Part shown: positions 18,208 through 27,015 of the stretch, one piece after another
Layout: every line of letters starts with the position of its first letter
How positions within the stretch are numbered: position 1 is the stretch's first letter
Notes under the pieces: model-generated
What the model saw: the letters and a program-made list of their open reading frames with translations, nothing else
What the model was told of the DNA's origin: nothing
Databases searched by the model: none
Origin: Pedobacter schmidteae
Lineage (GTDB): Bacteria; Bacteroidota; Bacteroidia; Sphingobacteriales; Sphingobacteriaceae
Reading direction: 5' to 3'
Assembly: GCF_900564155.1 (NCBI RefSeq)
Contig: NZ_LS999839.1
Coordinates: 2,353,097-2,417,096, forward strand
Length of the DNA stretch: 64,000 nt
Translations under genes and position numbers: made by a program

Positions 18208-21200
18208 CTTTAGCACTTTGTTCTAATCTTATTCGTTTCTTTTTAGAGAATTTCTGGAATACTTCCTTGAATTTATTGTAGTCCACTACCAGGGCAAAGC
18301 CCAGCCCGGTCTCAATTATCTGTCCTTCAATTACTCCTTCATTCTGATTGCGACGATAGGCCCTTAAACGGTAACGTCCATCTCTGGAAAGCAGGTATTC
18401 TATATTCACATTTCCCGCAATATTGGTCGAGTTCTGTTGCTGCTGGGTACCTTCCAGACCAAATGAACTGCCTACAGTTACAATCAAACGGTCACTAAGC
18501 AATTTTTTGGACAGACCAATTTCCAGGTCTGTTTTTTGTTGTAGTTGTCCGGTTGAATAGTCTTCGGAAGAATTGAGGTTGAAATTGATGTCGACCCCTT
18601 TTACCAAACTGGAAGTAAGGTTGTTCAACTGTTCGGTAAGCAGCTTGCTTACGCTTGACCGGGCGATGCTACCCACATTTACACCACCACCGGCAAGACT
18701 TTGGAAAGGATTGTCGGCAATAAACCGCTCCAGTACCAATAGGGCGAATACCTGTTTGTTCAGTTCCCCATCGTCGGTATTCACCCGTTGTAATTTGGTG
18801 TAAACGGTACCACCTAATGCGCCACGCTCATTTTCGGGCAGGTCTAGCTTAAACTTGATAATGGGTTTCATCAATTCGCCGGTCATCATCAGATAAACCT
18901 GGAAAGGTAATTTTGTTTTTGCCGTGGTCTGACTTGGATCGTTCAGTAAGTCGATAGGAGCAGCATTTACCTCATATAAAGCCGTAAGGTTTACATTGGC
19001 TTCGGTCGGTTCGCCTGTCCACACGATATTGCTGCCCTGCTGTAATTTAAACGCACGTTTTACAGGGCCTACAGACAGGTTGTAACTGCCGTCAGATATT
19101 TCGTAACGGCCTGTTAAACTGGTTTTTCCACTGGGGTCCATGGTGGCCGCCAATGTTGCTTGTCCTTTTACCTTCAGGGCATCGCCATTGGTAGGATCAA
19201 CCACCACGTTGAGTTCTGCATTCTCATCGATATGGATAGTGGCACTCAGATTAAAACCTTTAATGGGTGATTTGCTAATTGAGTCGGCTGCTGTCAATGC
19301 CTTTCTTCCATTAAAAGGCGGAGCATCGAAATCTACATATTGGACAATGCCTTCCTGATCAATAATTGAAGGATCATCAGGCGGCATGGCAAAAAAGAAT
19401 TTGGTTTTGTCTTCTACACGGACATTCATATCCACGCTAGGCTGGTTCATATCGCCCCTTACCTTAATGGTACTGGTCAAATAAACGGTACCATAAATCA
19501 TCTCATTATCTTCAGCAGTTGAATTTAGGGCCCTGAAATTGGTGGTGCGAATATCCATGTTGAACTTGAAGTCGCGATAGTTGCTGGTTAGTATACCTCC
19601 CGTAATTATGGCTTTCTGGTTCAGCGAATCCAGGATGGTGAATTTATTGAAATTGATGCCGGTATCGGTAAAGCTGATCGTTTCATTGGGCATTCGGAAA
19701 AATGAATTGACATAAGCCACATTAAAGCCAGCCTGGTTAAATTTCAAATCGCCCAGTACTTTGGGGGCATCGAGATTGCCTTTTACCGACAACTGGCCGC
19801 TTACTGTTCCTGTTCCTTTTCTGATCTGTCCCATAGAGAGGCTCTCTATAGCTTTTAAGTCAATCTTGTCAATATTTAGGGTCAGGTCCAACGCACTTTC
19901 AGGGGCAGTATAATAAAAGCCGCTGGCCCTTAATTCATGTACGCCCGATAGGGCAATATTGGTTTCAAAAGCATTCTCGGTGTTGTTGTTGACAGCAATG
20001 CGCAAAGTACCCAGCATATCCTTTTGGTAACGGAGTTGGTCGACAGTAAGGTTGGCTTCAAACTTAGGCGTTCCTGCCAGATCTTTGACGTCTACCGTTC
20101 CATTAATGGCGCCGCCCGCCATGGCACTATCTGCTTCGGCAAACCGGGTTAGTGTTTCTATCCTGAAATCTTTAAAGGTTACCTTCAATGGTGCGTTAGG
20201 GGTATTGCTTTCGCTGTTGATGCTCAGTAACTGTCCGCCATTACTTAGGTTAAACTGATTGGCCAGAATACCCGAGGCCCCAAACTGCAGATAATTTTCT
20301 GGAGCCACAGTCCATTTTTCATAGTTTAGCAATACTTTTTGTGGGTCGAAACTAAACCTGAAGTCCTTGTTGATAGAGGTGAAGAGCCCACCCAATACGT
20401 ATTTGTCTTTACGCTTGCTGTCGCGCAAAAAGATGTTCAGGTCCAGATTGTTGTTTACTGCCGCACCACTGATTTCATTGTTGAAGAAAGACAAGGCAGG
20501 GCTTTGCAGGCTTTTGATGGTTAATTTATAATTCAGCTTCTGATTGTCGTTGTTGATGTTCAATCGTGTGCTGTCTACCCGATAGCTGCCATAAACCACT
20601 TGCGGGAACACGGCATTGATCATCAGACTATCTTTTTGCGTATCCAGCAAACCTCCCATACGGGAAGGAGCGAAGGTGCTCAATTCAGGAATCAGATTTT
20701 TCAGGATTTTTGGATTGTAAAAGTTAACATAAAATCTGAACCGTTGATCGGGTATTTTGGTGACGGTCCCAAACTGGTAATATTTATTGATCTGATTGAT
20801 GACTGCGGCACCTAAATTGGTCAACTGATATTTGCCATCAATTTTAGCCCTCAGGAATTCTGATCTTAAAGTGAGCAGGTTATGGTTGTCCGTAGCTTCG
20901 GCGTGTACCAAAATGGTGTCTACATTAAAGTGTTGACCTTCCTTTACCAATTGCATGCCGTTGATGGTAATGTCACCATTTAGAAAGTCGGGGTCGGCAG
21001 TTTGTATATCAGCTTTAATCAGGCCTGCCAGTTTAAATTCAGTAGGGCTAAAATTCAGTTTCTGCAGATCTATCTGCTTCAAATTGGCATTGGCTTTTAC
21101 TGAAGGATATTTTCCGGAAATATCTATATGGGCGGTCAGACCAAAATTGGCATTGGTATCGGCCATATTGCTCTTTAAATCTAATTTCTGACGGGCGTAG

Positions 21201-23308
21201 GTGCCCTTTAGGTTTAAATTGTGATAGTTGTATTTGTTATAATAGGCACTGATAACCTGCCCATTGATGGTAGCTGAAGCTTTTTTTGCATCCAGTCCGC
21301 TGCCCTTTACATTTGCCTTTGCTGTAATCCTGCCCAGTTGAGGCTCCATCTTTAAAAGTTTGCCTACATTAAAATTGTTCAGGTTGATGTTGGCCGTATA
21401 ATTTTCTTTACCTTTTGGTCCTTTCATGCTGGCCAGCAGCCTGGCCGATCCCATGTCTGTATTGATGTTGAACCCGGTATTAAAATTGGTCATCGATCCG
21501 GCAAACTGACCCGTAGCATTAATGGTATTTGGCAAAGTGATATTGGTTGGTAATGATTTTTTTGGAATCAGTACCAATAAGTCGTTTTTGGTTAGGGCGA
21601 ATCGCTTAATGTTCAGGTTAAGCACTGTTTTGTTCACATCCGGCAAACCTCTAGCTGTTCCGCTAATATCTATGTGGGTGCTTTTCAGGCCGTCGACCTG
21701 CAATTTTGGAATCACAAGGTTGTTCATGTACCCATGGGCCAGGGCGGTAACGCGGATTTTTTCATTGCGGTAATTTTCCGGTACGGCATCGCTAAAATAA
21801 GCGGCATCTTTTAATCCTATACTGGTGTTTTTTACCTGAGTATAAATTTTTACCCTTTCCGGATGTTTCGTCAGGTCGTCCATCGAGGTATAATCCAGTT
21901 GGGTATTATTATCAATACTGGTATTTGGTGTTTTCAGTATCAGATTGTTAATTTTAGTCTGTTTTTGGGTATAGGCCACATCACCCTGTAGTTTTAACAA
22001 TTCAAAACCGCTTTGCTCTTTTAGTGAACCCGATTTTAAATTTACCAGTATCCCTGCATCACTGTAGGCAATCTTTTCGGCTTGCAGGCTGAGTTTGCGG
22101 ATCTGCAGGTGGTTAAAATCCATGCGCTTACCCGGTTTTTCGGCTAGATTATCAAATTTAATATTGTTGTCGGCCAGATTGACCCGGTTCAATAATAGGG
22201 CTATTCCGGGAGCAGGTGGTACAGTATCTTTTTTGACAACAGTTTTTTCCGCCGGCACAGGTTTAAATGCAAAAACTACATCGGAGTGGTTTAAACTGGC
22301 TTCGTTCAACTGGTATTTGCTGCGTGTTACATCCGCTATCAGTTGTGTTAATGCAAATTCATTGAGGTTTACTTTAGCTTGCATTGCCGAGGTGGCGGTT
22401 CTGAAATCAACTTTTGTGTTGTTGATTTTTCCTTCCTCAACTTTGTACAGATTGTTGGTTAAATCTATAAACAGCTTTGTCAGCGCCAGACTATTTAAAT
22501 CCACGTTGGCGCTGGTTCTGGACAGTTGGTCGTTGAAGCCGATCTTAACTTTATTGAACGTAAAATCCTGGATCTCTACCTGGGGTAGTTTGCCAGATTC
22601 GGTTTTGGTTGTGTCTATACTATTCGCAATATGCGCTTGCAGTTGTGTTAGTGGTTTTTGTTGCAGGTAGCTTACCGAGGTGTTGCTTAAGTTTAGTGAT
22701 TTGATGACATAGTGTTGCTTTTCGAGGTCAAAATCTTTGATGTTGGCTTTAAACTCACCAAGATTTAATTTCATATCATTCCCGGCAACGTCGTCCCGGT
22801 AAACAATACCAATGTCTTCGAGGTTAATTCTGCTAACTGAAAATTTTAAAGTGGAGGTACTGTCTTTTTCAACTTCTGCTTCCGGTTTAGTTTGCTCCGA
22901 CATAAAAGCGTCAGCTAAAAAGGAAAAATTAAAAGTAGTATCGGGATGAATACGGGTTACGTTTGCCCTTATTTTCTGCAAAGTGATGTTGTTTACCTCA
23001 ACTTTGTTATATAATAATTTGAACAGGCTAATGTCTACTGCCAGCTTTTGTGCATATAATAGGGTGTCTCCTTTTTTATCTTCAATATAAAATTTGTTCA
23101 GAATGATGTCTTTTGGTAGACCTATTTTAATGCTCTCCAGACTGATTTCAGTTTTGGTTTTTTCTTTAAGGTAATTGATAGCCTTGTCTTTAACAAAGTT
23201 CTGAACAGCAGGTATATTTAACGAAAGGGCAATCAGTACAAGCAGTAGAACTATACTGGCAATGCACCACAATAAAATTTTAAGACTTTTGCGTACGTAT
23301 TTATTCAA
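18191..23308 (-). CDS. tamB: TamB/AsmA-like translocation and assembly module protein
   Basis: The 1705-residue protein has one N-terminal membrane anchor (about 9-31), an AsmA-like beginning ('NFVKDKAINYLKEKTKTEISLESIKIG'), long beta-rich periplasmic repeats through the middle, and a C-terminal TamB (DUF490) domain with 'GRYEISDGSYNLSVGPVKRAFKLQQGSNIVWTGEP' and 'LEIGLSKKLLSDRLIVTVGSSFGLEG'. Such proteins form a hydrophobic groove across the periplasm and are linked to lipid transport and outer membrane protein assembly with their Omp85 partner. It is the first gene of the operon with the TamL-like gene and yihY. Confidence 0.93.
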   Translation of the reverse strand: MNKYVRKSLKILLWCIASIVLLLVLIALSLNIPAVQNFVKDKAINYLKEKTKTEISLESIKIGLPKDIILNKFYIEDKKGDTLLYAQKLAVDISLFKLLYNKVEVNNITLQKIRANVTRIHPDTTFNFSFLADAFMSEQTKPEAEVEKDSTSTLKFSVSRINLEDIGIVYRDDVAGNDMKLNLGEFKANIKDFDLEKQHYVIKSLNLSNTSVSYLQQKPLTQLQAHIANSIDTTKTESGKLPQVEIQDFTFNKVKIGFNDQLSRTSANVDLNSLALTKLFIDLTNNLYKVEEGKINNTKVDFRTATSAMQAKVNLNEFALTQLIADVTRSKYQLNEASLNHSDVVFAFKPVPAEKTVVKKDTVPPAPGIALLLNRVNLADNNIKFDNLAEKPGKRMDFNHLQIRKLSLQAEKIAYSDAGILVNLKSGSLKEQSGFELLKLQGDVAYTQKQTKINNLILKTPNTSIDNNTQLDYTSMDDLTKHPERVKIYTQVKNTSIGLKDAAYFSDAVPENYRNEKIRVTALAHGYMNNLVIPKLQVDGLKSTHIDISGTARGLPDVNKTVLNLNIKRFALTKNDLLVLIPKKSLPTNITLPNTINATGQFAGSMTNFNTGFNINTDMGSARLLASMKGPKGKENYTANINLNNFNVGKLLKMEPQLGRITAKANVKGSGLDAKKASATINGQVISAYYNKYNYHNLNLKGTYARQKLDLKSNMADTNANFGLTAHIDISGKYPSVKANANLKQIDLQKLNFSPTEFKLAGLIKADIQTADPDFLNGDITINGMQLVKEGQHFNVDTILVHAEATDNHNLLTLRSEFLRAKIDGKYQLTNLGAAVINQINKYYQFGTVTKIPDQRFRFYVNFYNPKILKNLIPELSTFAPSRMGGLLDTQKDSLMINAVFPQVVYGSYRVDSTRLNINNDNQKLNYKLTIKSLQSPALSFFNNEISGAAVNNNLDLNIFLRDSKRKDKYVLGGLFTSINKDFRFSFDPQKVLLNYEKWTVAPENYLQFGASGILANQFNLSNGGQLLSINSESNTPNAPLKVTFKDFRIETLTRFAEADSAMAGGAINGTVDVKDLAGTPKFEANLTVDQLRYQKDMLGTLRIAVNNNTENAFETNIALSGVHELRASGFYYTAPESALDLTLNIDKIDLKAIESLSMGQIRKGTGTVSGQLSVKGNLDAPKVLGDLKFNQAGFNVAYVNSFFRMPNETISFTDTGINFNKFTILDSLNQKAIITGGILTSNYRDFKFNMDIRTTNFRALNSTAEDNEMIYGTVYLTSTIKVRGDMNQPSVDMNVRVEDKTKFFFAMPPDDPSIIDQEGIVQYVDFDAPPFNGRKALTAADSISKSPIKGFNLSATIHIDENAELNVVVDPTNGDALKVKGQATLAATMDPSGKTSLTGRYEISDGSYNLSVGPVKRAFKLQQGSNIVWTGEPTEANVNLTALYEVNAAPIDLLNDPSQTTAKTKLPFQVYLMMTGELMKPIIKFKLDLPENERGALGGTVYTKLQRVNTDDGELNKQVFALLVLERFIADNPFQSLAGGGVNVGSIARSSVSKLLTEQLNNLTSSLVKGVDINFNLNSSEDYSTGQLQQKTDLEIGLSKKLLSDRLIVTVGSSFGLEGTQQQQNSTNIAGNVNIEYLLSRDGRYRLRAYRRNQNEGVIEGQIIETGLGFALVVDYNKFKEVFQKFSKKKRIRLEQSAKDETTN

Positions 23309-23430
23309 ACTGAGTTAAATTGAATGTTTTAAGCAATGAGCAGCCAAAATCATGCCACCAAAGGCCAATATTTAGGTTGTTCAATATACTTACAATCTAA
23401 ATAATTAAATTGTTTAAAATGATGTTAAAT

Positions 23431-23438
23431 TATGTTTG
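23431..23438 (+). promoter_or_regulatory. Candidate -7 box (TATGTTTG) for cdd
   Basis: TATGTTTG fits TAnnTTTG and lies 38 bases before the ATG at 23477. The -33 element is not clear (nearest is TTGT at 23410). Confidence 0.35.
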
Positions 23439-23476
23439 TCGGTAATGCCGGCGAAAAAAAAGCGTAAGTTTAAAAA

Positions 23477-23965
23477 ATGAATCAGAAGGAATTTACGATC
23501 AGCTATCAGGTTTTTAAAAATATTGATGAGCTGGATGAACACGATAGAACACTTTGTTTAAAAGCAGAAGAAGCCCTAAAAACTTCCTATTCGCCCTATT
23601 CAAAATTTAAGGTAGGCACTGCCCTCCGGTTAAAGGGCGATAAAATAATGATGGGCAGCAATCAGGAAAACGTGGCTTACCCCTCGGGCTTATGTGCAGA
23701 AAGGGTTGCCTTATTTACCGTTGGTGCGGTTCACCCAAATGCGGTAATCGAAAGTATGGCAATTACCGCAAAAACTGATAACTTTGTGATTGAAAAACCG
23801 GTTACTTCCTGCGGTGCCTGCTTACAGGTGATGGCAGAATTTGAGCATAAGCAAAATCAGGCTATTAATGTCTTGTTTTATTGCATCAACGGTGAAATTT
23901 TTAAAGTTAAGGGAATTAAGAACCTGTTGCCTTTTGTATTTGCCGAAGAGCGGTTGGCCCTATAG
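23477..23965 (+). CDS. cdd: Cytidine deaminase
   Basis: A 162-residue protein with the zinc deaminase motifs CAE ('GLCAERVALF', giving the Cys ligand and catalytic Glu) and SCGACLQV (the two other Cys ligands), plus 'YSPYSKFKVGTALRLK' and 'GSNQENVAYPSGLCAER' typical of homotetrameric cytidine deaminase. It converts cytidine and deoxycytidine to uridine and deoxyuridine in pyrimidine salvage. It stands alone between tamB (divergent) and parC (same strand, 105 bases later). Confidence 0.93.
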   Translation: MNQKEFTISYQVFKNIDELDEHDRTLCLKAEEALKTSYSPYSKFKVGTALRLKGDKIMMGSNQENVAYPSGLCAERVALFTVGAVHPNAVIESMAITAKTDNFVIEKPVTSCGACLQVMAEFEHKQNQAINVLFYCINGEIFKVKGIKNLLPFVFAEERLAL

Positions 23966-24070
23966 CATCCCTTTCGGAATGTATAAGCCTCTAACTAAGA
24001 ACTGTTAAAAACTCTGTTCTTAAAATTTCGTTTTCAACCCTTATATTTACAGCATTACAATCCTTTTTTG

Positions 24071-27001
24071 ATGAGCGAAGAAATAGAAAACAATATAAAC
24101 GAAGAAAACAAACATACCGTAATTCCAATTAACGGGCTTTACGAAAACTGGTTCCTCGATTATGCTTCCTATGTAATTCTGGATCGCGCTGTACCTCACA
24201 TCAACGATGGTCTGAAGCCGGTACAACGACGCATTATGCACTCTTTGAAAGAGATGGATGACGGGCGTTTTAACAAGGCTGCCAATGTTATTGGAAATAC
24301 AATGAAGTATCACCCACATGGTGATGCCTCAATTGGTGATGCCATGGTACAGATTGGGCAGAAGGATTTACTGATTGATTGCCAGGGTAACTGGGGCGAC
24401 CCGATTACCGGTGATAATGCCGCTGCTCCACGTTATATAGAGGCGCGTTTATCGAAATTTGCGAATGAGGTAGTATTTAATGGCGATACCACCATTTGGC
24501 AGCTGAGTTATGATGGACGTAACAACGAGCCGGTTACTTTACCGGTTAAATTTCCTTTGTTGCTGGCACAGGGAGCCGAAGGTATTGCTGTTGGTTTGGC
24601 TACCAAAGTAATGCCCCACAATTTTGTAGAATTGCTGGATGCTTCTATTGAAGCTTTGCAGGGCCAACGGCCAAATATACTGCCCGATTTTTTTACGGGA
24701 GGTATGGCCGATTTTTCGGCTTATAATGAAGGAATGCGTGGAGGCCGGATTCGTGTAAGGGCAAAAATCACAGAAAAAGATAAAAAAACACTGGTTATTA
24801 CAGAGATCCCTTATAGTACCACTACAGGATCTGTGATCGACAGTATCCTATCGGCCAATGATAAGGGCAAAATTAAGATCAAAAAGATTGAAGACAATAC
24901 TGCTGCAAACGTAGAGATTGTGATTCAACTGGCACCAGGGATATCTCCGGATGTAACGATTGATGCTTTATATGCCTTCACTTCCTGTGAAGTTTCCATT
25001 TCGCCGAATACCTGTATCATTAAGGACGAGAAACCTCAGTTTTTAAGTGTTAATGATATTCTGATTCAAAATGCAATGCATACCAAAGCTTTGCTGAAAA
25101 AGGAATTAGAGATTAAACTGCATGAGCTTCAGGAAAAGATATTTTTTAGTTCCCTGTTAAAAATCTTCATTCAGGAAGGGATGTACAAAAATGCCGAATA
25201 CGAAAACTCAGGCAATTTTGAGATCGTTGTAGAGGTGTTGAATAAGTTATTTGACCCTTTTAAAGCTGATTTGTACAGGGAAATATTACCTGAGGATTTC
25301 AAAAAGCTGATTGATAAACCAATGAGCAGCATCACCCGTTTTGATGTTAAAAAAGCGGATGAGCAGATGAAAGCGCTTTCGGACGAGATTAAAGTGGTTA
25401 AAAACAACCTGAAGCACCTTACCGAATATGCTATCGCCTGGTATCAGAAATTGAAAGACAAATATGGCAAGGGCAGGGAACGTAAAACGGAGATCCGTTT
25501 GTTTGACCGGGTGGAGGCTTCTAAAGTAGCATTGGCCAACGTAAAATTATACCTGAACCGTGAGGACGGTTTTATTGGAACCGGCCTGCGTAAGGATGAA
25601 TTTGTGGCCGATTGTTCGGACATTGATGAAATTATTGTTTTCAGGGAAGACGGAAAATGTATCATCACCAAAATAGCTGATAAAACTTTTGTGGGCAAAG
25701 GTATTTTGCATGCCCAGGTGTTTAAAAAAGGCGATGAACGGACGATTTATAACATGATCTATAAGGATGGCTCAAGCGGGATATCTTATGTGAAGCGTTT
25801 TGCTGTAGTAGGGGTAACCCGAGATAAGGAATATGATTTGACAAAGGGCAGCAAGGGATCAAAAGTATTGTACTTTACAGCCAACCCTAATGGTGAGGCC
25901 GAACTTGTGACGATACAGCTGAAACCGCATGCTAAATTAAAGAAGCTGCAGTTTGATCTCGACTTTGCAGAGATTGCCATTAAAGGACGTGGCTCGCAGG
26001 GTAATATTGTATCCAAATACCCGATTAAAAAGGTCTTGCTGAAAAGCAAAGGTGTGTCTACCTTATCCGGATTAAAGATTTGGTACGACGACCTATTGAG
26101 GCGACTGAATGTAGATGGCAGAGGTAAATACCTGGGAGAATTTGATGGAGATGATAAAATATTACAGGTACATAGGGATGGTTGGTATGAACTGAGCACT
26201 TTTGAGCTGAGTAACCATTTTGATGCCGATTTGGTGTTGATTCAGAAGTTTGATCCCGAAAAGCCTTTTGCAGTAGTTCATTACGAAGGTAAAGCAAAAA
26301 ATTACTACATCAAACGGTTCCTTTTTGAATCGATTGCTGTGGGGAAAAAACTAAGTCTGATTAGTGAAGAGAATGGTTCGAGGTTTATATTCCTTACCGG
26401 CAATCCTGCTGCTGTACTTACAGTAGATGTGCTGAAGGGGAAAACTCAGGTGCCTGAAACCCTGGAAATTGTCCTGGCAGAATTTATTGATGTCAAAGGC
26501 ATCAAAGCGAATGGAAACAGACTTACCGCACATGATGTTAAAGATCTGACGCTTTCAAATAGTAAAGAGATAGAGCCTGTTGAGGCCATTAAAACGGTGC
26601 CTGTGGCCGCATCTGAAGGGAATGAGGATGCTGAGACTGTTGTTGAAGACAATCATGAGGAGGAATTGTTGGATCCGGCGATGAGTAAGGATGCAGATGA
26701 AGAAGAGGTACCTTTGCCGGAGGCTGAAAGTGCGGTAACTGAGGAAACGGGAGAAGAAGCACAACAGCCTGAAAAGCCAAAAAAGGCATGGGACAGTCCT
26801 GCAAAAGAAAAGCCATCCACGAACAAACCTGAGCCTAAACCGGCTAAGGCAAAGTCTGAAAAACCTGAGAAGCAAAATGAGGAAGCTACAGAGCAAGCAG
26901 CACCTGAGCAGGAAGAAAAACCGGCTAAGCATGTTGACTTTGAAATCACCAATCCTGATGACATCAAGATGGATGATAAAGGCCAGCTAGGCTTCTTTTA
27001 A
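24071..27001 (+). CDS. parC: DNA topoisomerase IV subunit A
   Basis: From the ATG at 24071 (a TTG directly precedes it) the protein has 976 residues. The breakage-reunion domain shows 'YASYVILDRAVPHINDGLKPVQRRI', 'YHPHGDASIGDAMV' and the catalytic Tyr122 in AAAPRYIEARL. The C-terminal beta-pinwheel has 'GRGSQGNIVSKYPI', a ParC-like variant; no canonical GyrA box is seen. From about 850 on the tail is low-complexity, rich in Glu, Pro, Lys and Ala, and ends 'KMDDKGQLGFF'. With ParE it separates linked chromosomes. It is convergent with the M1 peptidase gene with 14 bases between stops. Confidence 0.93.
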   Translation: MSEEIENNINEENKHTVIPINGLYENWFLDYASYVILDRAVPHINDGLKPVQRRIMHSLKEMDDGRFNKAANVIGNTMKYHPHGDASIGDAMVQIGQKDLLIDCQGNWGDPITGDNAAAPRYIEARLSKFANEVVFNGDTTIWQLSYDGRNNEPVTLPVKFPLLLAQGAEGIAVGLATKVMPHNFVELLDASIEALQGQRPNILPDFFTGGMADFSAYNEGMRGGRIRVRAKITEKDKKTLVITEIPYSTTTGSVIDSILSANDKGKIKIKKIEDNTAANVEIVIQLAPGISPDVTIDALYAFTSCEVSISPNTCIIKDEKPQFLSVNDILIQNAMHTKALLKKELEIKLHELQEKIFFSSLLKIFIQEGMYKNAEYENSGNFEIVVEVLNKLFDPFKADLYREILPEDFKKLIDKPMSSITRFDVKKADEQMKALSDEIKVVKNNLKHLTEYAIAWYQKLKDKYGKGRERKTEIRLFDRVEASKVALANVKLYLNREDGFIGTGLRKDEFVADCSDIDEIIVFREDGKCIITKIADKTFVGKGILHAQVFKKGDERTIYNMIYKDGSSGISYVKRFAVVGVTRDKEYDLTKGSKGSKVLYFTANPNGEAELVTIQLKPHAKLKKLQFDLDFAEIAIKGRGSQGNIVSKYPIKKVLLKSKGVSTLSGLKIWYDDLLRRLNVDGRGKYLGEFDGDDKILQVHRDGWYELSTFELSNHFDADLVLIQKFDPEKPFAVVHYEGKAKNYYIKRFLFESIAVGKKLSLISEENGSRFIFLTGNPAAVLTVDVLKGKTQVPETLEIVLAEFIDVKGIKANGNRLTAHDVKDLTLSNSKEIEPVEAIKTVPVAASEGNEDAETVVEDNHEEELLDPAMSKDADEEEVPLPEAESAVTEETGEEAQQPEKPKKAWDSPAKEKPSTNKPEPKPAKAKSEKPEKQNEEATEQAAPEQEEKPAKHVDFEITNPDDIKMDDKGQLGFF

Positions 27002-27015
27002 TTAACTATAATGTA

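Noticed and set aside
18208..18216. GTG start for the TamL-like gene
   Set aside because: The ATG three codons later gives a normal signal peptide start and smaller overlap with tamB.
22095..22670. 191-codon plus-strand frame opposite tamB
   Set aside because: Shadow of the tamB coding sequence with low-quality composition and no start context.
24071..27001. Gyrase subunit A instead of ParC
   Set aside because: No canonical GyrA box is seen and the GRGSQGN motif fits ParC; yet a genome-wide check for a second pair is not possible here.
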